The notes under the pieces were generated by a model. That model had not been told where the DNA came from. It worked only from the letters and a program-made list of their open reading frames with translations, and made no database searches. DNA of 64,000 nucleotides from Clostridium sp. GTDB lineage: Bacteria; Bacillota; Clostridia; Oscillospirales; Acutalibacteraceae. Location of the stretch: the NCBI GenBank assembly GCA_023663865.1, contig JAMPGU010000004.1:58492-122491 (forward strand), given 5' to 3'. Shown here piece after piece: positions 9,492 through 19,408 of the stretch. The translations under genes were made by a program, and so were the position numbers. How positions within the stretch are numbered: the stretch's first letter is position 1; each line of letters starts with the position of its first letter.

Positions 9492-11327
9492 CTATTTATC
9501 CAGCGGTTTCATTGTCGGGAACAACAAAACATCACGGATGGAATAGCTGTCGGTAAGCAGCATAACAAGTCTGTCAATACCAATACCCAAGCCACCGGTA
9601 GGAGGCATACCATACTCAAGTGCAGTAACGAAATCGTGGTCAATCATATTTGCCTCGTCGTCGCCTGCTTCACGAAGCTTCATCTGTGCTTCAAATCTGC
9701 CCTGCTGGTCAATCGGGTCATTCAGCTCTGAATAAGCATTGCCGTATTCGCCGCCCATAATAAACAGCTCAAAACGCTCTGTGAGTACAGGACAATTCGG
9801 CTTTCTCTTAGTGAGCGGAGAAATCTCAACAGGATAGTCCATAATAAAGGTTGGCTGCACAAGATTTTCTTCAACATATTCCTCAAAAAAGGAATTAAGA
9901 ATATCACCCCAGGTAGCTTTGCCGTTCTCGATTTCTATACCCTTTTCCTTAGCAATTTCAATTGCTTTTTCATTATCTGACATAAAATCAGCAAAGTTAA
10001 CACCGCTGAATTTTTCAACCGCTTCAACCATTGTCATTCTTGCAAACGGCGTTTCAAGGTCAATCTCCGTGCCGTTAAACACGATATGAAGGCTGTCGCA
10101 AACCTCATTCGCCGCATTTCGGATAATATTCTCTGCAATATCCATCATTCCGTGATAATCGGTGAATGCCTGATAAAGCTCTATACAAGTAAACTCAGGG
10201 TTATGTCTGACATCCATACCCTCGTTTCGGAAGTTACGGCCGATTTCATATACCCTTTCCATACCGCCGACAATAAGACGCTTTAAGTAAAGCTCTGTAG
10301 CAATACGAAGATACATATCCATATCAAGCGTATTATGGTGGGTAATGAACGGTCTTGCCGAGGCACCGCCTGCAATTACATTAAGAATAGGAGTTTCAAC
10401 CTCAATAAAGCCGAGATTGTCAAGATATGCTCTGATGGAAGAAATGATTTTTGAACGTTTGATAAAGGTATCCTTTACATCCGGATTCATAATCATATCC
10501 AGGTAACGCTTTCTGTAGCGTGTATCTGTATCGGTTAAGCCATGGAATTTTTCAGGAAGCGGAAGAAGCGACTTTGAAAGAAGTCTGATTTCCTGCGCGT
10601 GAACAGAAATCTCACCTGTTCTGGTCTTAAATACAAAGCCTTTAACCTCAACAATGTCGCCCAGATCCCAGCTTTTGAATTCCTTAAACATATCCTCGCC
10701 AATATCATTCATACGAACATATGCCTGAATTCTTCCGTTTCTGTCCTGTACATCAATGAAGTTTGCCTTGCCCATATCGCGCCAGGTCATAATACGGCCT
10801 GCGATTATAACAATCTTTTCCTCAAGGGCTTCAAAATTTGCCTTGATTTCATCACTGTGGTGTGTCTGTGTTGCAAGCGTAATCTCAAATGGATCCTTAC
10901 CTGCTGCCTGCATTGCCTTCAGTTTATCTACTCTGATTTGCTTCTGCTCATTTTCGCTAAGCACAACCTCAGCCATACTCATCTGCGCAGCATTTGCATT
11001 ATTGCCTATCTTTTCTATAATCTCCAGCACTTCTGCTTCTGTATCTGCCTTGCCCTCAAGTGCAGCAGCACCGGTCTGCAAAAACAGTGTATACTTAACC
11101 TTATCGCCATCTGCTTCTACCAGATACTTAGGATTTGTCTTTTCCTCGTCACCTGCAACAGCGTTTTGCACCTTCATTCTGCTGTTCTTCTTAACAGCCT
11201 TAACACCGCGCTTGCATTCATCCTCCTTAGCAAAAACAGGACTTGTACCCACGCAGTTATCGTCAATTAAAAATTCAAATGTGAAAGTACCGTCACCAGC
11301 CTTGGTGATTTCAAACTTTCCTGCCAT
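9492..11327 (-). CDS. lysS: Lysyl-tRNA synthetase (class II) with N-terminal DUF1508-like extension
   Basis: Class II LysRS charges tRNA-Lys. The enzyme core begins near residue 120. It shows an OB-fold anticodon domain (IAGRIMTWRDMGKANFIDVQ), motif 2 (FRNEGMDVRHNPEFT) and motif 3 (GLGIGIDRLVML). The total of 611 residues is about 110 more than usual. The extra N-terminus starts AGKFEITKAGDGTFTFEF and includes the block GVKAVKKNS, matching the YegP/DUF1508 pattern; a second, more divergent half follows before residue 115. It lies 30 bases downstream of greA and shares its promoter. Confidence 0.93.
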   Translation of the reverse strand: MAGKFEITKAGDGTFTFEFLIDDNCVGTSPVFAKEDECKRGVKAVKKNSRMKVQNAVAGDEEKTNPKYLVEADGDKVKYTLFLQTGAAALEGKADTEAEVLEIIEKIGNNANAAQMSMAEVVLSENEQKQIRVDKLKAMQAAGKDPFEITLATQTHHSDEIKANFEALEEKIVIIAGRIMTWRDMGKANFIDVQDRNGRIQAYVRMNDIGEDMFKEFKSWDLGDIVEVKGFVFKTRTGEISVHAQEIRLLSKSLLPLPEKFHGLTDTDTRYRKRYLDMIMNPDVKDTFIKRSKIISSIRAYLDNLGFIEVETPILNVIAGGASARPFITHHNTLDMDMYLRIATELYLKRLIVGGMERVYEIGRNFRNEGMDVRHNPEFTCIELYQAFTDYHGMMDIAENIIRNAANEVCDSLHIVFNGTEIDLETPFARMTMVEAVEKFSGVNFADFMSDNEKAIEIAKEKGIEIENGKATWGDILNSFFEEYVEENLVQPTFIMDYPVEISPLTKRKPNCPVLTERFELFIMGGEYGNAYSELNDPIDQQGRFEAQMKLREAGDDEANMIDHDFVTALEYGMPPTGGLGIGIDRLVMLLTDSYSIRDVLLFPTMKPLDK

Positions 11328-11357
11328 AAATAGTACCTCGTGTTCGTAAAATTTTAA

Positions 11358-11825
11358 TTATTCAACGGACATAATCTTGTATTCAAGATTACCGATAGGA
11401 GCTTCAACAACTACAATGTCGCCCTCCTTAGCGCCCATAAGTGCCACACCTACAGGGCTTTCATCACTGATTTTGCCCTCTGCCGGATTTGACTGTGCAA
11501 AACCAACGATTTCATAGGTAGCCTCTGTATTATCACTCTGTCTGACAACTGTAACCTTTGAGCCCATGCTGACAATGCCTGAAGCCGCTGCATCAATGAT
11601 AACAGAGTTATCCAGCTGATATTCAAGCTCACTGATACGAGCTTCTATTTTAGCCTGCTCTGATTTAGCTTCATCATACTCACTGTTCTCGGAAAGGTCA
11701 CCATAAGAGCGAGCAACCTTTAATTTTTCTGCTATGTCAATTCTGCCTTCTGTTTTAAGGTAGTCCAGCTCTTTTTCAAGCTCAGCCTTACCTGCTGCAG
11801 TCATATTAAATTGTTTTGTTGCCAT
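11358..11825 (-). CDS. greA: Transcription elongation factor GreA
   Basis: GreA enters the RNA polymerase secondary channel and stimulates cleavage of backtracked transcripts. Its 155 residues show the N-terminal coiled coil with the acidic tip region (RSYGDLSENSEYDEAKSEQ) and the C-terminal FKBP-like domain (EGKISDESPVGVALMGAKEGD). It is first in an operon with lysS, driven by a consensus promoter at 11861-11889, and has an AAGGAG ribosome site. Confidence 0.96.
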   Translation of the reverse strand: MATKQFNMTAAGKAELEKELDYLKTEGRIDIAEKLKVARSYGDLSENSEYDEAKSEQAKIEARISELEYQLDNSVIIDAAASGIVSMGSKVTVVRQSDNTEATYEIVGFAQSNPAEGKISDESPVGVALMGAKEGDIVVVEAPIGNLEYKIMSVE

Positions 11826-11860
11826 AATAAAAACTCCTTATCGCATTTTTTAATCATTTT

Positions 11861-11889
11861 ATTATATATTATAAAAATAGCAGTGTCAA
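11861..11889 (-). promoter_or_regulatory. Consensus SigA promoter of greA-lysS
   Basis: Minus strand TTGACA (11889-11884), a 17-bp spacer and TATAAT (11866-11861): a perfect consensus pair. The leader is short, about 30 bases. Confidence 0.85.
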
Positions 11890-11956
11890 GATTATACTTG
11901 CAAAAGCACTTTAATTTCGTGCTGCAGCTCCCTTGCAGAGACTCAATAACAGAACA

Positions 11957-11983
11957 AAAGCACCGAAGTATTCTCGGTGCTTT
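11957..11983 (-). terminator. Terminator of the LRR-dockerin gene
   Basis: AAAGCACCGA at 11957-11966 pairs with TCGGTGCTTT at 11974-11983 around a 7-base loop, followed by TTTTG on the minus strand. Confidence 0.8.
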
Positions 11984-12007
11984 CGTTAAAAGAAGGATAG
12001 ATAATGA

Positions 12008-15000
12008 TTACTGAATTACAATGGACGGATAAATATAAGTTGCCTTATCAATACCCATACAGCTCTTAATAATTGCCATATCCTTAGCATTGATATAGCC
12101 GTCATTATTCATATCAACATAGCTGAGATATGACGGGTCATTGATTTGAGAGGAAATAACAAGTCTGAACAAATTATAGTCATCCGTGTCAATTTTGCCG
12201 TCCTTGTTCCAGTCGCAGGCAATTACAGGAATTACACCGCAATCCAAGTCATAATCCTCGACAACAATATAAATCTGTCTGTCAATACCATAATTATAAT
12301 GTATAGTAGCCTCATATGAGCCTGTTTCAAGACGCATTTCAAAGGCGCCGTCCTGATCTGTATAAGCCACGGTATAGCCGTCAATGATAATGGATGCATT
12401 GGCAATCGGTGTGATACCGTCATCTGCAGCCTTGCTGGTAGCCATTACAACTGAGCCTGTAACTGTGCAGGTCTCTTTCTCTATAACATCACCGGTAGGT
12501 TCAGTATAGGTGCAGTAGCTGTCACCGCAGTTTATACATCTGTAAACATCTCTGCCATATGTGGTTTCTGTTGCAGCAACAGAGGTAATCAGCTGATAGC
12601 TGTGACCGATTGCATCTGTGTGAATTTCTTCTACAATTTCTGAACAGTATTCACAAACGCCTATGATATATCCGTCACTTTCACAGCCTGCCTCATAAAC
12701 CGTCAGGTACTGGGTGTCACCATGTCCGTCTGTGCAGAAGCCTACAAAGCCGGCATAGATATATTCCTGCATAAAGCAAGCGTCTTCAAAAATATACGCA
12801 TCAGTATATGCTTCATAAGGAATCTTATTTTCTCTTGCGTATGCATATGCGTCTGAACCGGCTAAGGTGCTGATGGTTACCTTATCGTCATTTTCAAATA
12901 CATTTTCGCCAAAGGCTGCATTCCAAACAAATACATCTGTCAGCTCGTAGCAGTTTGCCAGTGCTCTGTCACCGATGGTTTCCACATTCTTAGGGAATAC
13001 AATACCAATCAGGGATATACAATCCAGGAACGCCTCGCTGCCGACAGTGATAAGACTGTTTGGAAGCAGGATGCTTGCAAGGCTTATACAGCTGTCAAAA
13101 GCATGATTGCCAATTGTGGTTACCGCATTTGACAGGCTGACTGTTCTTAACGATGGGCAGTTATAAAAAGCATATTCACCCACGGTCTCCAGCTTGGTTG
13201 GGAAGTCAATCTGTTTCAGCTCTTTGCTGTTTGCAAAAGCGTATGCGCCGATTGTCTTAATAGAATTCGGAAGCGCAGGCTTCTTAACACTGGTATACGC
13301 AAAGGCATTATCACCGATAGCAGTTGTGCCGTCCTTAATTTCAACAGATGTCAAAGCCTGCGGCACCTTGTACAGCACGTTATCCTTTGTATAAAGGCAA
13401 CCGTTATCATCATAGAAGCTTGTATTCTCCTTGCTGACCGTAAATGCCTTTAAATTCGGCATACTCTTAGCATTGGTGAAGCCCTTAAAGCCTGCACCAA
13501 GGTTAATCTGTGATACATTTTTATTAATAAAATTACCGATATTTGCTGTGTCTACATTGTCGCCGTAATTCACGGTTACACCGGTAGTACTGATGCCAAG
13601 ACCCTCAAAAATCTGAAGCGCATCCTCTACACCGTTATCCACCAAATAAGGCATTTTGTTTGAATTAATATTTAAGGTTTCACACAGTGGCAAATCACCA
13701 AAGGCACATTTGCCCACATACATCAGGTTTTTGCCGATGGTTACGCTCTGAACACTAAAGCACTTTGAGAATGCATAGTTGTTTACAGTTGTTAAGGAAT
13801 CCGGCAAAATAATCTGACGGAGATTTACACAGCCCTGGAATGCATAATTGTTAATGGTATCAATACCCTCTTTGAACTCAACGTATTTAAGGGATTTCAT
13901 ACCGGTAAATATATCAGAACCAACAGAGTAAATTCCGCCGCCGATTACAGCGTATTCCATATTCGGACAATTCTTAAATGTGCCCGGCTCAATGGTATCT
14001 ACACTGTCAGGTATAACAATACCCTTTAGGTTTGTACAGTCATTGAAGGCATAGCGGTTAATGATCTTCATTGTATTTGGAAGCTCAATCTCATAGGGAT
14101 TAAACTGTGCAAATACACTGGTCTTAACATTACAGTTCATTCTTACTGCATTTTTAACAATGACTTTATCTACAACAAGGTCACCGGTTTCAACGAGTGT
14201 GCCATCGCTGTAATAGAATTTGTCACCTGATAAGTAAGAATTATTACCGTCAATAGTTAATGTATTATTATTGTAATCATACTCCCATATTTTGTTCTCA
14301 CTCTTGATATTATAATAACCATTTTCTACAGATTTTCCATTCGCAAACAGCAACTGAATACCCAGTGTTCTTGCATATGTAAATATATAGGAGCTCATCT
14401 TAGCATTGACAAATTTAAAACTTGTTATCTTTGCTCCTGACTCATAAAAGCCAAAAGGATTGCTTCCAAGCTTTTTTGCATTCAAGTAAACATCTGTTAC
14501 TGTATCAGGAATCGTAATCTCGGTCATTTTATCACAGCCTGTGAAAGCCTCTGCCTCAATGGTAGTAATCTGTTCAGGAATTGTAAATTTTGAAATCTGA
14601 GTATTCTTGAACATACCCTTTGGTATATTACTCATAGCCGCACTGAGTTTGATTTCACCTGTCATCGGGTTACCCTGAAATGCATATTCACCAATCGTTG
14701 TTACAGTATCAGGAATTGTAATGGATGTTAAATTACAATCTCTGAATGCATTTGCGCCGATAGAAGTCAAACCAATCGGCAAAGAAATTACTGAAATATC
14801 ATCAAGAACTCCATCACGGTTATAGAAAGCACTATCACCGATTTCAGTAACTCCCTCAGCAAAAACCAATCTTTTAACAGCGTATCTTGAAAGTAATTCC
14901 TTGAGTGTAATATTAATACCATTACTGCAGGTAAGATTATTTACATCCTTAATACTTTCGCCAAAGAATTTCAATGTCATCTTCTGCGACTCAACAATGA

Positions 15001-17236
15001 CTTTCCATGTACCGCCATCAAAAGTACCTGACAAAGAATCATAGTATCCTGTGCCGTATGCATCATCAATTTCTCTAAATTCAATTGAATTGTCCTTTGC
15101 ATAGCTCTCAACAGGAGAACCAAGATAACCATATATTACACATCCGCCATTATTTCCCAGCTTGCTGGCTGTTAAATCAACAGAAAAGCTTGGCACAATA
15201 GCAGTCGTTAAACTGGTTGTATTTGCAAAAGCCACAGTCCCAATTGTTTCAATCTGTCTCGGCAGAATTATATTTATCAGACCGGAGCAATAATTGAAGG
15301 CTTGATTGCCAATTGAAGCTACGGTATCAGGAAGAACAATTGATTCAAGAGCCTTATTGCTGCGAAAAGCATATTCTTCTATTGATTTCAGATTGCTTCC
15401 TTCCTCAAACGTAATATTTTTAAGAGAAGTATCATCACTAAATGCACTTGCGCCTATCGTTTCAACAGATGCAGGAATCGTAATATCCGTTAGCTTACCA
15501 CAGCTGCTCAATAATGAACTGGAAATTCTGGTTAAATGCTTCGGCAATGTAACCTTTTCCAAACCGCTATTACCCGACAATGCACCTATACCAAGGTATA
15601 CATCCTCTCTGTTGCTTGTCATATGGAATTCCGTAATGCCGGCTTTTGAAAAAGCCTTATTGCCAATATAATATACTGTCTCAGGCAATTCAAAATAAGC
15701 TTTGCTTGAATACTTTTTATTTCCAAGTACTTCACAGGATGCAAAAGCACTTTGACCGATTTTTTCAAGATTTTCAGGAAACTTGATGGATTTTAGCTTA
15801 GTATAATTAAAGCAGCTATCCGGAATTTCAGTAAGCATTGTTCTTGAAAGGTCTATCTCATCAAATCCTGAATTAGCTAATGCAGCAGTGCCAAGACTTT
15901 CTAATGAAGCAGGAAGAACTACCTTTGTCATATAAGAGGTATACTGAAAGGCAGAATCACCAATTGATTTGGTACCCTGAACTATCCCGTCAACTACTTT
16001 CTCCTCAAATACAAGACTTTTTATTTGACAATACATAAAAGCACGATACCCAATCTCTTCTACACTTGCCGGGATTATAATATCAGTTGCTAATCCCTTA
16101 CAATCTGCAAATGCCGTATTATCGATTTTTTTAACACCATCACAAATTTCAAGCGTTTTTAAATTTTCACAATCATAGAATGCTTGTTTCCCTATTACAG
16201 TTACATTTCCATCTATAGTAACACTATTCAAAGATTTGCATCCATAAAAGGCAGATTCAGGAATTTCAAGTCCTTCTGCTCCTCTGACTACCAATGAAGT
16301 AATACCGCCGTACATATTTATGAAAGCCTGTTTTCCTATACTTTCGAGATTTTCAGGGAACACAAACGCACTGCTTCCATTTACGGTTTGTATAACAGCA
16401 TCCTCAAATGCATATTCGCCAATAGCCGTTACGGTATCAGGAATTGTAATATTACTTATTGTTGTACTGCAGAACATGGAATCAGAAATATAGGTAGCTG
16501 TTTCACCCAAATCAACCTCAAGTTCATACTGTGAATTACCGCTGCAAATATCATGTCCCCAACTAACCTCTTGATCACCTCTGTAGCTTGGGAATTTAAT
16601 ATACTCAAGGAATGCACATTCATTAAAAGCACTGTCACCTATACTATATACCGAATCAGGAATTACAATGGATGGCAGCTCTGCTTCACAAAAACAGCCT
16701 TCTCCTATTTGCTCAAGGGAATTCGGCAATTCTATATTCCATAAGCGGCTGGAGCTAAACATCCATCCATCAAGATATGTACATTTTGAACCCTCCTCAA
16801 AGGTAACATCTGTACAACCCGGGTCAACCTCAACAGGTCTTTTATTCGGTCGTTCAATCACTATGTAGGAAGCCATATACACACCTAAAAAACCGGTAAT
16901 ATCTTTACCTACCACAAGATGTCTGAATGGTGTGGTAAACAAATACTGACTATCCAAGGTATCCACATTGTCATCGGAATAATACAACGGAAGATAACCA
17001 TAGTCATCATTCTGATAATCTGTACCTTCCTCATGCGCACAAGTAATCATACCATCATGATTAATATACAGGGTATCTGTATCGGCATCGTAGCTCCAGT
17101 CGCAATAGCGGGATGAACCGCTGGCACTTACTTTTTCAATGGTAGTGTCACTTGCTGCAAATGACACCAGCGGATAAGATGTCATTACCAACACAACTGC
17201 AAGAAGAAGTGCTAATAAGCGTTTTACTCTTTTCAT
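12008..17236 (-). CDS. Giant secreted BspA-type LRR protein with C-terminal dockerin
   Basis: 1742 residues. A signal peptide (KRVKRLLALLLAVVLVMTSYPLVSFA, split here as a basic stretch, a hydrophobic core and a VSFA cleavage site) is followed by dozens of LRR_5 repeats of the form IPDTVTTIGEYAF. Near residues 1590-1670 there is a carboxypeptidase-regulatory-like beta domain. The C-terminus carries two calcium-binding repeats, DWNKDGKIDTDDY and DMNNDGYINAKDM, forming a type I dockerin. The protein is therefore probably docked onto a cohesin scaffold on the cell surface, where the LRRs could bind host or plant ligands. It lies 36 bases downstream of the LRR sensor-like gene, with AAGGAGG upstream and its own terminator. 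Confidence 0.9.
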   Translation of the reverse strand: MKRVKRLLALLLAVVLVMTSYPLVSFAASDTTIEKVSASGSSRYCDWSYDADTDTLYINHDGMITCAHEEGTDYQNDDYGYLPLYYSDDNVDTLDSQYLFTTPFRHLVVGKDITGFLGVYMASYIVIERPNKRPVEVDPGCTDVTFEEGSKCTYLDGWMFSSSRLWNIELPNSLEQIGEGCFCEAELPSIVIPDSVYSIGDSAFNECAFLEYIKFPSYRGDQEVSWGHDICSGNSQYELEVDLGETATYISDSMFCSTTISNITIPDTVTAIGEYAFEDAVIQTVNGSSAFVFPENLESIGKQAFINMYGGITSLVVRGAEGLEIPESAFYGCKSLNSVTIDGNVTVIGKQAFYDCENLKTLEICDGVKKIDNTAFADCKGLATDIIIPASVEEIGYRAFMYCQIKSLVFEEKVVDGIVQGTKSIGDSAFQYTSYMTKVVLPASLESLGTAALANSGFDEIDLSRTMLTEIPDSCFNYTKLKSIKFPENLEKIGQSAFASCEVLGNKKYSSKAYFELPETVYYIGNKAFSKAGITEFHMTSNREDVYLGIGALSGNSGLEKVTLPKHLTRISSSLLSSCGKLTDITIPASVETIGASAFSDDTSLKNITFEEGSNLKSIEEYAFRSNKALESIVLPDTVASIGNQAFNYCSGLINIILPRQIETIGTVAFANTTSLTTAIVPSFSVDLTASKLGNNGGCVIYGYLGSPVESYAKDNSIEFREIDDAYGTGYYDSLSGTFDGGTWKVIVESQKMTLKFFGESIKDVNNLTCSNGINITLKELLSRYAVKRLVFAEGVTEIGDSAFYNRDGVLDDISVISLPIGLTSIGANAFRDCNLTSITIPDTVTTIGEYAFQGNPMTGEIKLSAAMSNIPKGMFKNTQISKFTIPEQITTIEAEAFTGCDKMTEITIPDTVTDVYLNAKKLGSNPFGFYESGAKITSFKFVNAKMSSYIFTYARTLGIQLLFANGKSVENGYYNIKSENKIWEYDYNNNTLTIDGNNSYLSGDKFYYSDGTLVETGDLVVDKVIVKNAVRMNCNVKTSVFAQFNPYEIELPNTMKIINRYAFNDCTNLKGIVIPDSVDTIEPGTFKNCPNMEYAVIGGGIYSVGSDIFTGMKSLKYVEFKEGIDTINNYAFQGCVNLRQIILPDSLTTVNNYAFSKCFSVQSVTIGKNLMYVGKCAFGDLPLCETLNINSNKMPYLVDNGVEDALQIFEGLGISTTGVTVNYGDNVDTANIGNFINKNVSQINLGAGFKGFTNAKSMPNLKAFTVSKENTSFYDDNGCLYTKDNVLYKVPQALTSVEIKDGTTAIGDNAFAYTSVKKPALPNSIKTIGAYAFANSKELKQIDFPTKLETVGEYAFYNCPSLRTVSLSNAVTTIGNHAFDSCISLASILLPNSLITVGSEAFLDCISLIGIVFPKNVETIGDRALANCYELTDVFVWNAAFGENVFENDDKVTISTLAGSDAYAYARENKIPYEAYTDAYIFEDACFMQEYIYAGFVGFCTDGHGDTQYLTVYEAGCESDGYIIGVCEYCSEIVEEIHTDAIGHSYQLITSVAATETTYGRDVYRCINCGDSYCTYTEPTGDVIEKETCTVTGSVVMATSKAADDGITPIANASIIIDGYTVAYTDQDGAFEMRLETGSYEATIHYNYGIDRQIYIVVEDYDLDCGVIPVIACDWNKDGKIDTDDYNLFRLVISSQINDPSYLSYVDMNNDGYINAKDMAIIKSCMGIDKATYIYPSIVIQ

Positions 17237-17272
17237 TATTTATCCTCCTTATTTCGGAATGCCGGGACTGTA

Positions 17273-19375
17273 TCAGTCCCAGCCTCCGTCAAGACTTTCT
17301 ATACCGTCAAATGGTGTTAAGCCGGGCTTTTTACCAAGACTTGTATATCTTATATTATGATCAATGCAGTACTGCATCGGTACACTATCGTCATACACCT
17401 TGAATACTGCTGCTCTGCTTGGATAAAAAGCATCCACGCCGATTGAGGCTACTCTATATCCAAAGCTTACATTCCTTAACAGAACTGTATAGAATGCCTT
17501 GTCGCCAATCACTTTAAGGGAATTCGGCAATTCTATGGAAGTGGCTTTGCAGGCTTCAAATGCAGATTCCTTCACTTCCGTTACACCCTCAGAAATGATA
17601 ATGGTTTTGGCATTCGTTGCCATAAATGCCCCTCGCGGAACAACCTTCATTGTGTCGGGAATGGTTACACCTGTAAGTCCCAAGCAGTAGGCAAAGCTGT
17701 TTGCGCTGACACGTTCTACAGCGCTTGGCAGATATCCAATCTCCAGCTTCTGACAGAAGTAGAAGGCACTGTCGCCAACACTGACTAAGCCCTGCGGGAA
17801 CACATCAAATTTCAGCTTTTCATCATAATAGAAAGCAAAGTCCCCTACATGCTCTATATTACCACATCCGGTAATTATTTCAAGGCTTTCACATTCCTCA
17901 AAGGCACTGGCACCGATATCGGTTACATCACCCAGCAGATTTACCTCCGTTAAATTCGGACATTCTCTGCAAAGCTGCGGTGAAATTTCAGTCACATTTT
18001 CAGGAACATCCAGGTATTCAATGGCTGTTCTTCTGTAAGCACCCTCACCCAGATATTCAGCCTTTTCACTGAAAATAGCTTCCGTCAAATTTGTACAATC
18101 ACTGAATGCATAATCACCGATATACACAGCATTCGGCACATAGCACTCTGTCAGTGCACTGCAGCCCTCAAAGGCGGATGCGAATATCTTAACAGCATTT
18201 TGCGCATAAACACGCTGTACATCACTGTTCATAAACACCTTAGCGCCTATGGCAATAACATCAACACCGTCTATCTCATCAATTTCAAGCACCGTGTCAC
18301 TGCCCTTATATGCAGTTACATACACACCGCTGTCCGTCAGCAGATAATCGTATTCATCGTTGGAGCAAATCTGCGAGCCTCTTGTATCCTCATCCGGTCT
18401 TACGGTGATATCAATTGTAATCTCGCAGGACTTGTAAATAATTCTCAGGGTATAGTCTGCTGTTTTATTCATATCTATAGCCTTCGTATAATCACATTCG
18501 TCCAAGCTCAGCGGACTGCTGCTGCCATCACTGAAAACAGCTGTCATTGTAAGCCCGTCATAGCTCAGCTCCTCGCCATAGATATAATCGGTTTTAAAGT
18601 TTTCAAACTGCGCATCAATACCCGTCAGTCTGATTTCTTGGGTCTGATTTGTTGTCTCAACAATAATCGGTTTTGCCGTTGTCGGCGGAATTTTCTTATT
18701 TGTTGTTGACGGCTTTGTGGTTTTTTGCGTGGTAGTTTCATCGTCGTCAAAACCAACATTCATATCCTCAATACCTGTTACAGCAGGCTTGGTTGTGGTT
18801 TCCTCCTCATCAAATCCAACGTTCATATCCTCAATGCCTGTTACAGCAGGCTTTGCCGTTGTCGACACTGTTGTGGATTCGATTTTTTCTGTTGTAGTTT
18901 CCTCAGGCTTATCCTCCTCAAAGCCTACGTTTAAGTCCTCGATACCAAGATTGTTTGTCTGTATCAATCCTATATCCTCCAGTTTGTCCTTAATTTTTTC
19001 AACTACAGTCTGGATGATATTTACATTTGTTATCGCCTCAACCGAAGCATTGGCAGTGAAGGTTCCTCCGGCGATTAAAGCTGCTACAACAGCCGTTCTC
19101 GCAAATACATTCAGATTTTTGAAGGAATACGGATTAACCTCTTTCATAATTTTCTTCAGGAATTTTTCGCTGCTTGCAAGCGGAACTAAGGCAGCGAAAT
19201 TATTTTCGTCTTTTTCGCACTGAAGCAGAGCATCAACACACTGGTCAACAAAAACAGTATCTATTTTATCCACATCTTTACTCAGCTCTTCGTCAATCAT
19301 CTGATTAAGCATAAATATGATGTTATCGTTATTGACGTTATTGATTATTCTTTTGTCAACATCTATGTGTGCCAT
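17273..19375 (-). CDS. Membrane LRR protein, probable anti-sigma factor/sensor
   Basis: 700 residues. The first about 90 residues are charged, cytoplasmic-looking and have no signal peptide. One transmembrane helix follows (FARTAVVAALIAGGTFTANA, about residues 90-110), as in ECF anti-sigma factors. Outside there are three GIED(L/M)NVGF repeats in a Thr/Glu-rich linker (about 150-225), a Big-type Ig-like domain (about 250-330) and BspA-like LRRs to the end. The gene directly follows the ECF sigma gene (33-base gap) and precedes the secreted LRR-dockerin gene. An anti-sigma role with ligand sensing through the LRRs is inferred from topology and order; the cytoplasmic part has no motif I can name. 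Confidence 0.75.
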   Translation of the reverse strand: MAHIDVDKRIINNVNNDNIIFMLNQMIDEELSKDVDKIDTVFVDQCVDALLQCEKDENNFAALVPLASSEKFLKKIMKEVNPYSFKNLNVFARTAVVAALIAGGTFTANASVEAITNVNIIQTVVEKIKDKLEDIGLIQTNNLGIEDLNVGFEEDKPEETTTEKIESTTVSTTAKPAVTGIEDMNVGFDEEETTTKPAVTGIEDMNVGFDDDETTTQKTTKPSTTNKKIPPTTAKPIIVETTNQTQEIRLTGIDAQFENFKTDYIYGEELSYDGLTMTAVFSDGSSSPLSLDECDYTKAIDMNKTADYTLRIIYKSCEITIDITVRPDEDTRGSQICSNDEYDYLLTDSGVYVTAYKGSDTVLEIDEIDGVDVIAIGAKVFMNSDVQRVYAQNAVKIFASAFEGCSALTECYVPNAVYIGDYAFSDCTNLTEAIFSEKAEYLGEGAYRRTAIEYLDVPENVTEISPQLCRECPNLTEVNLLGDVTDIGASAFEECESLEIITGCGNIEHVGDFAFYYDEKLKFDVFPQGLVSVGDSAFYFCQKLEIGYLPSAVERVSANSFAYCLGLTGVTIPDTMKVVPRGAFMATNAKTIIISEGVTEVKESAFEACKATSIELPNSLKVIGDKAFYTVLLRNVSFGYRVASIGVDAFYPSRAAVFKVYDDSVPMQYCIDHNIRYTSLGKKPGLTPFDGIESLDGGWD

Positions 19376-19408
19376 ATTAACTCCTTTCCAAACTATTACA
19401 GTTTAAAA

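Noticed and set aside
10599..11270. Long plus-strand open frames opposite lysS
   Set aside because: They are antisense to a clear core gene, lack ribosome sites and give Cys/Leu-rich sequence without domain character; they are coding shadows.
18745..18850. Direct repeats that could suggest a CRISPR or tandem array
   Set aside because: They are the DNA form of the GIEDMNVGF protein repeats, in frame, with a 63-bp period and no unique spacers. I saw no CRISPR array in the window.
18717..19223. 168-codon plus-strand frame opposite the LRR sensor linker
   Set aside because: It arises from the repetitive Thr/Glu-rich linker on the other strand and shows only Ser/Val-rich low complexity.
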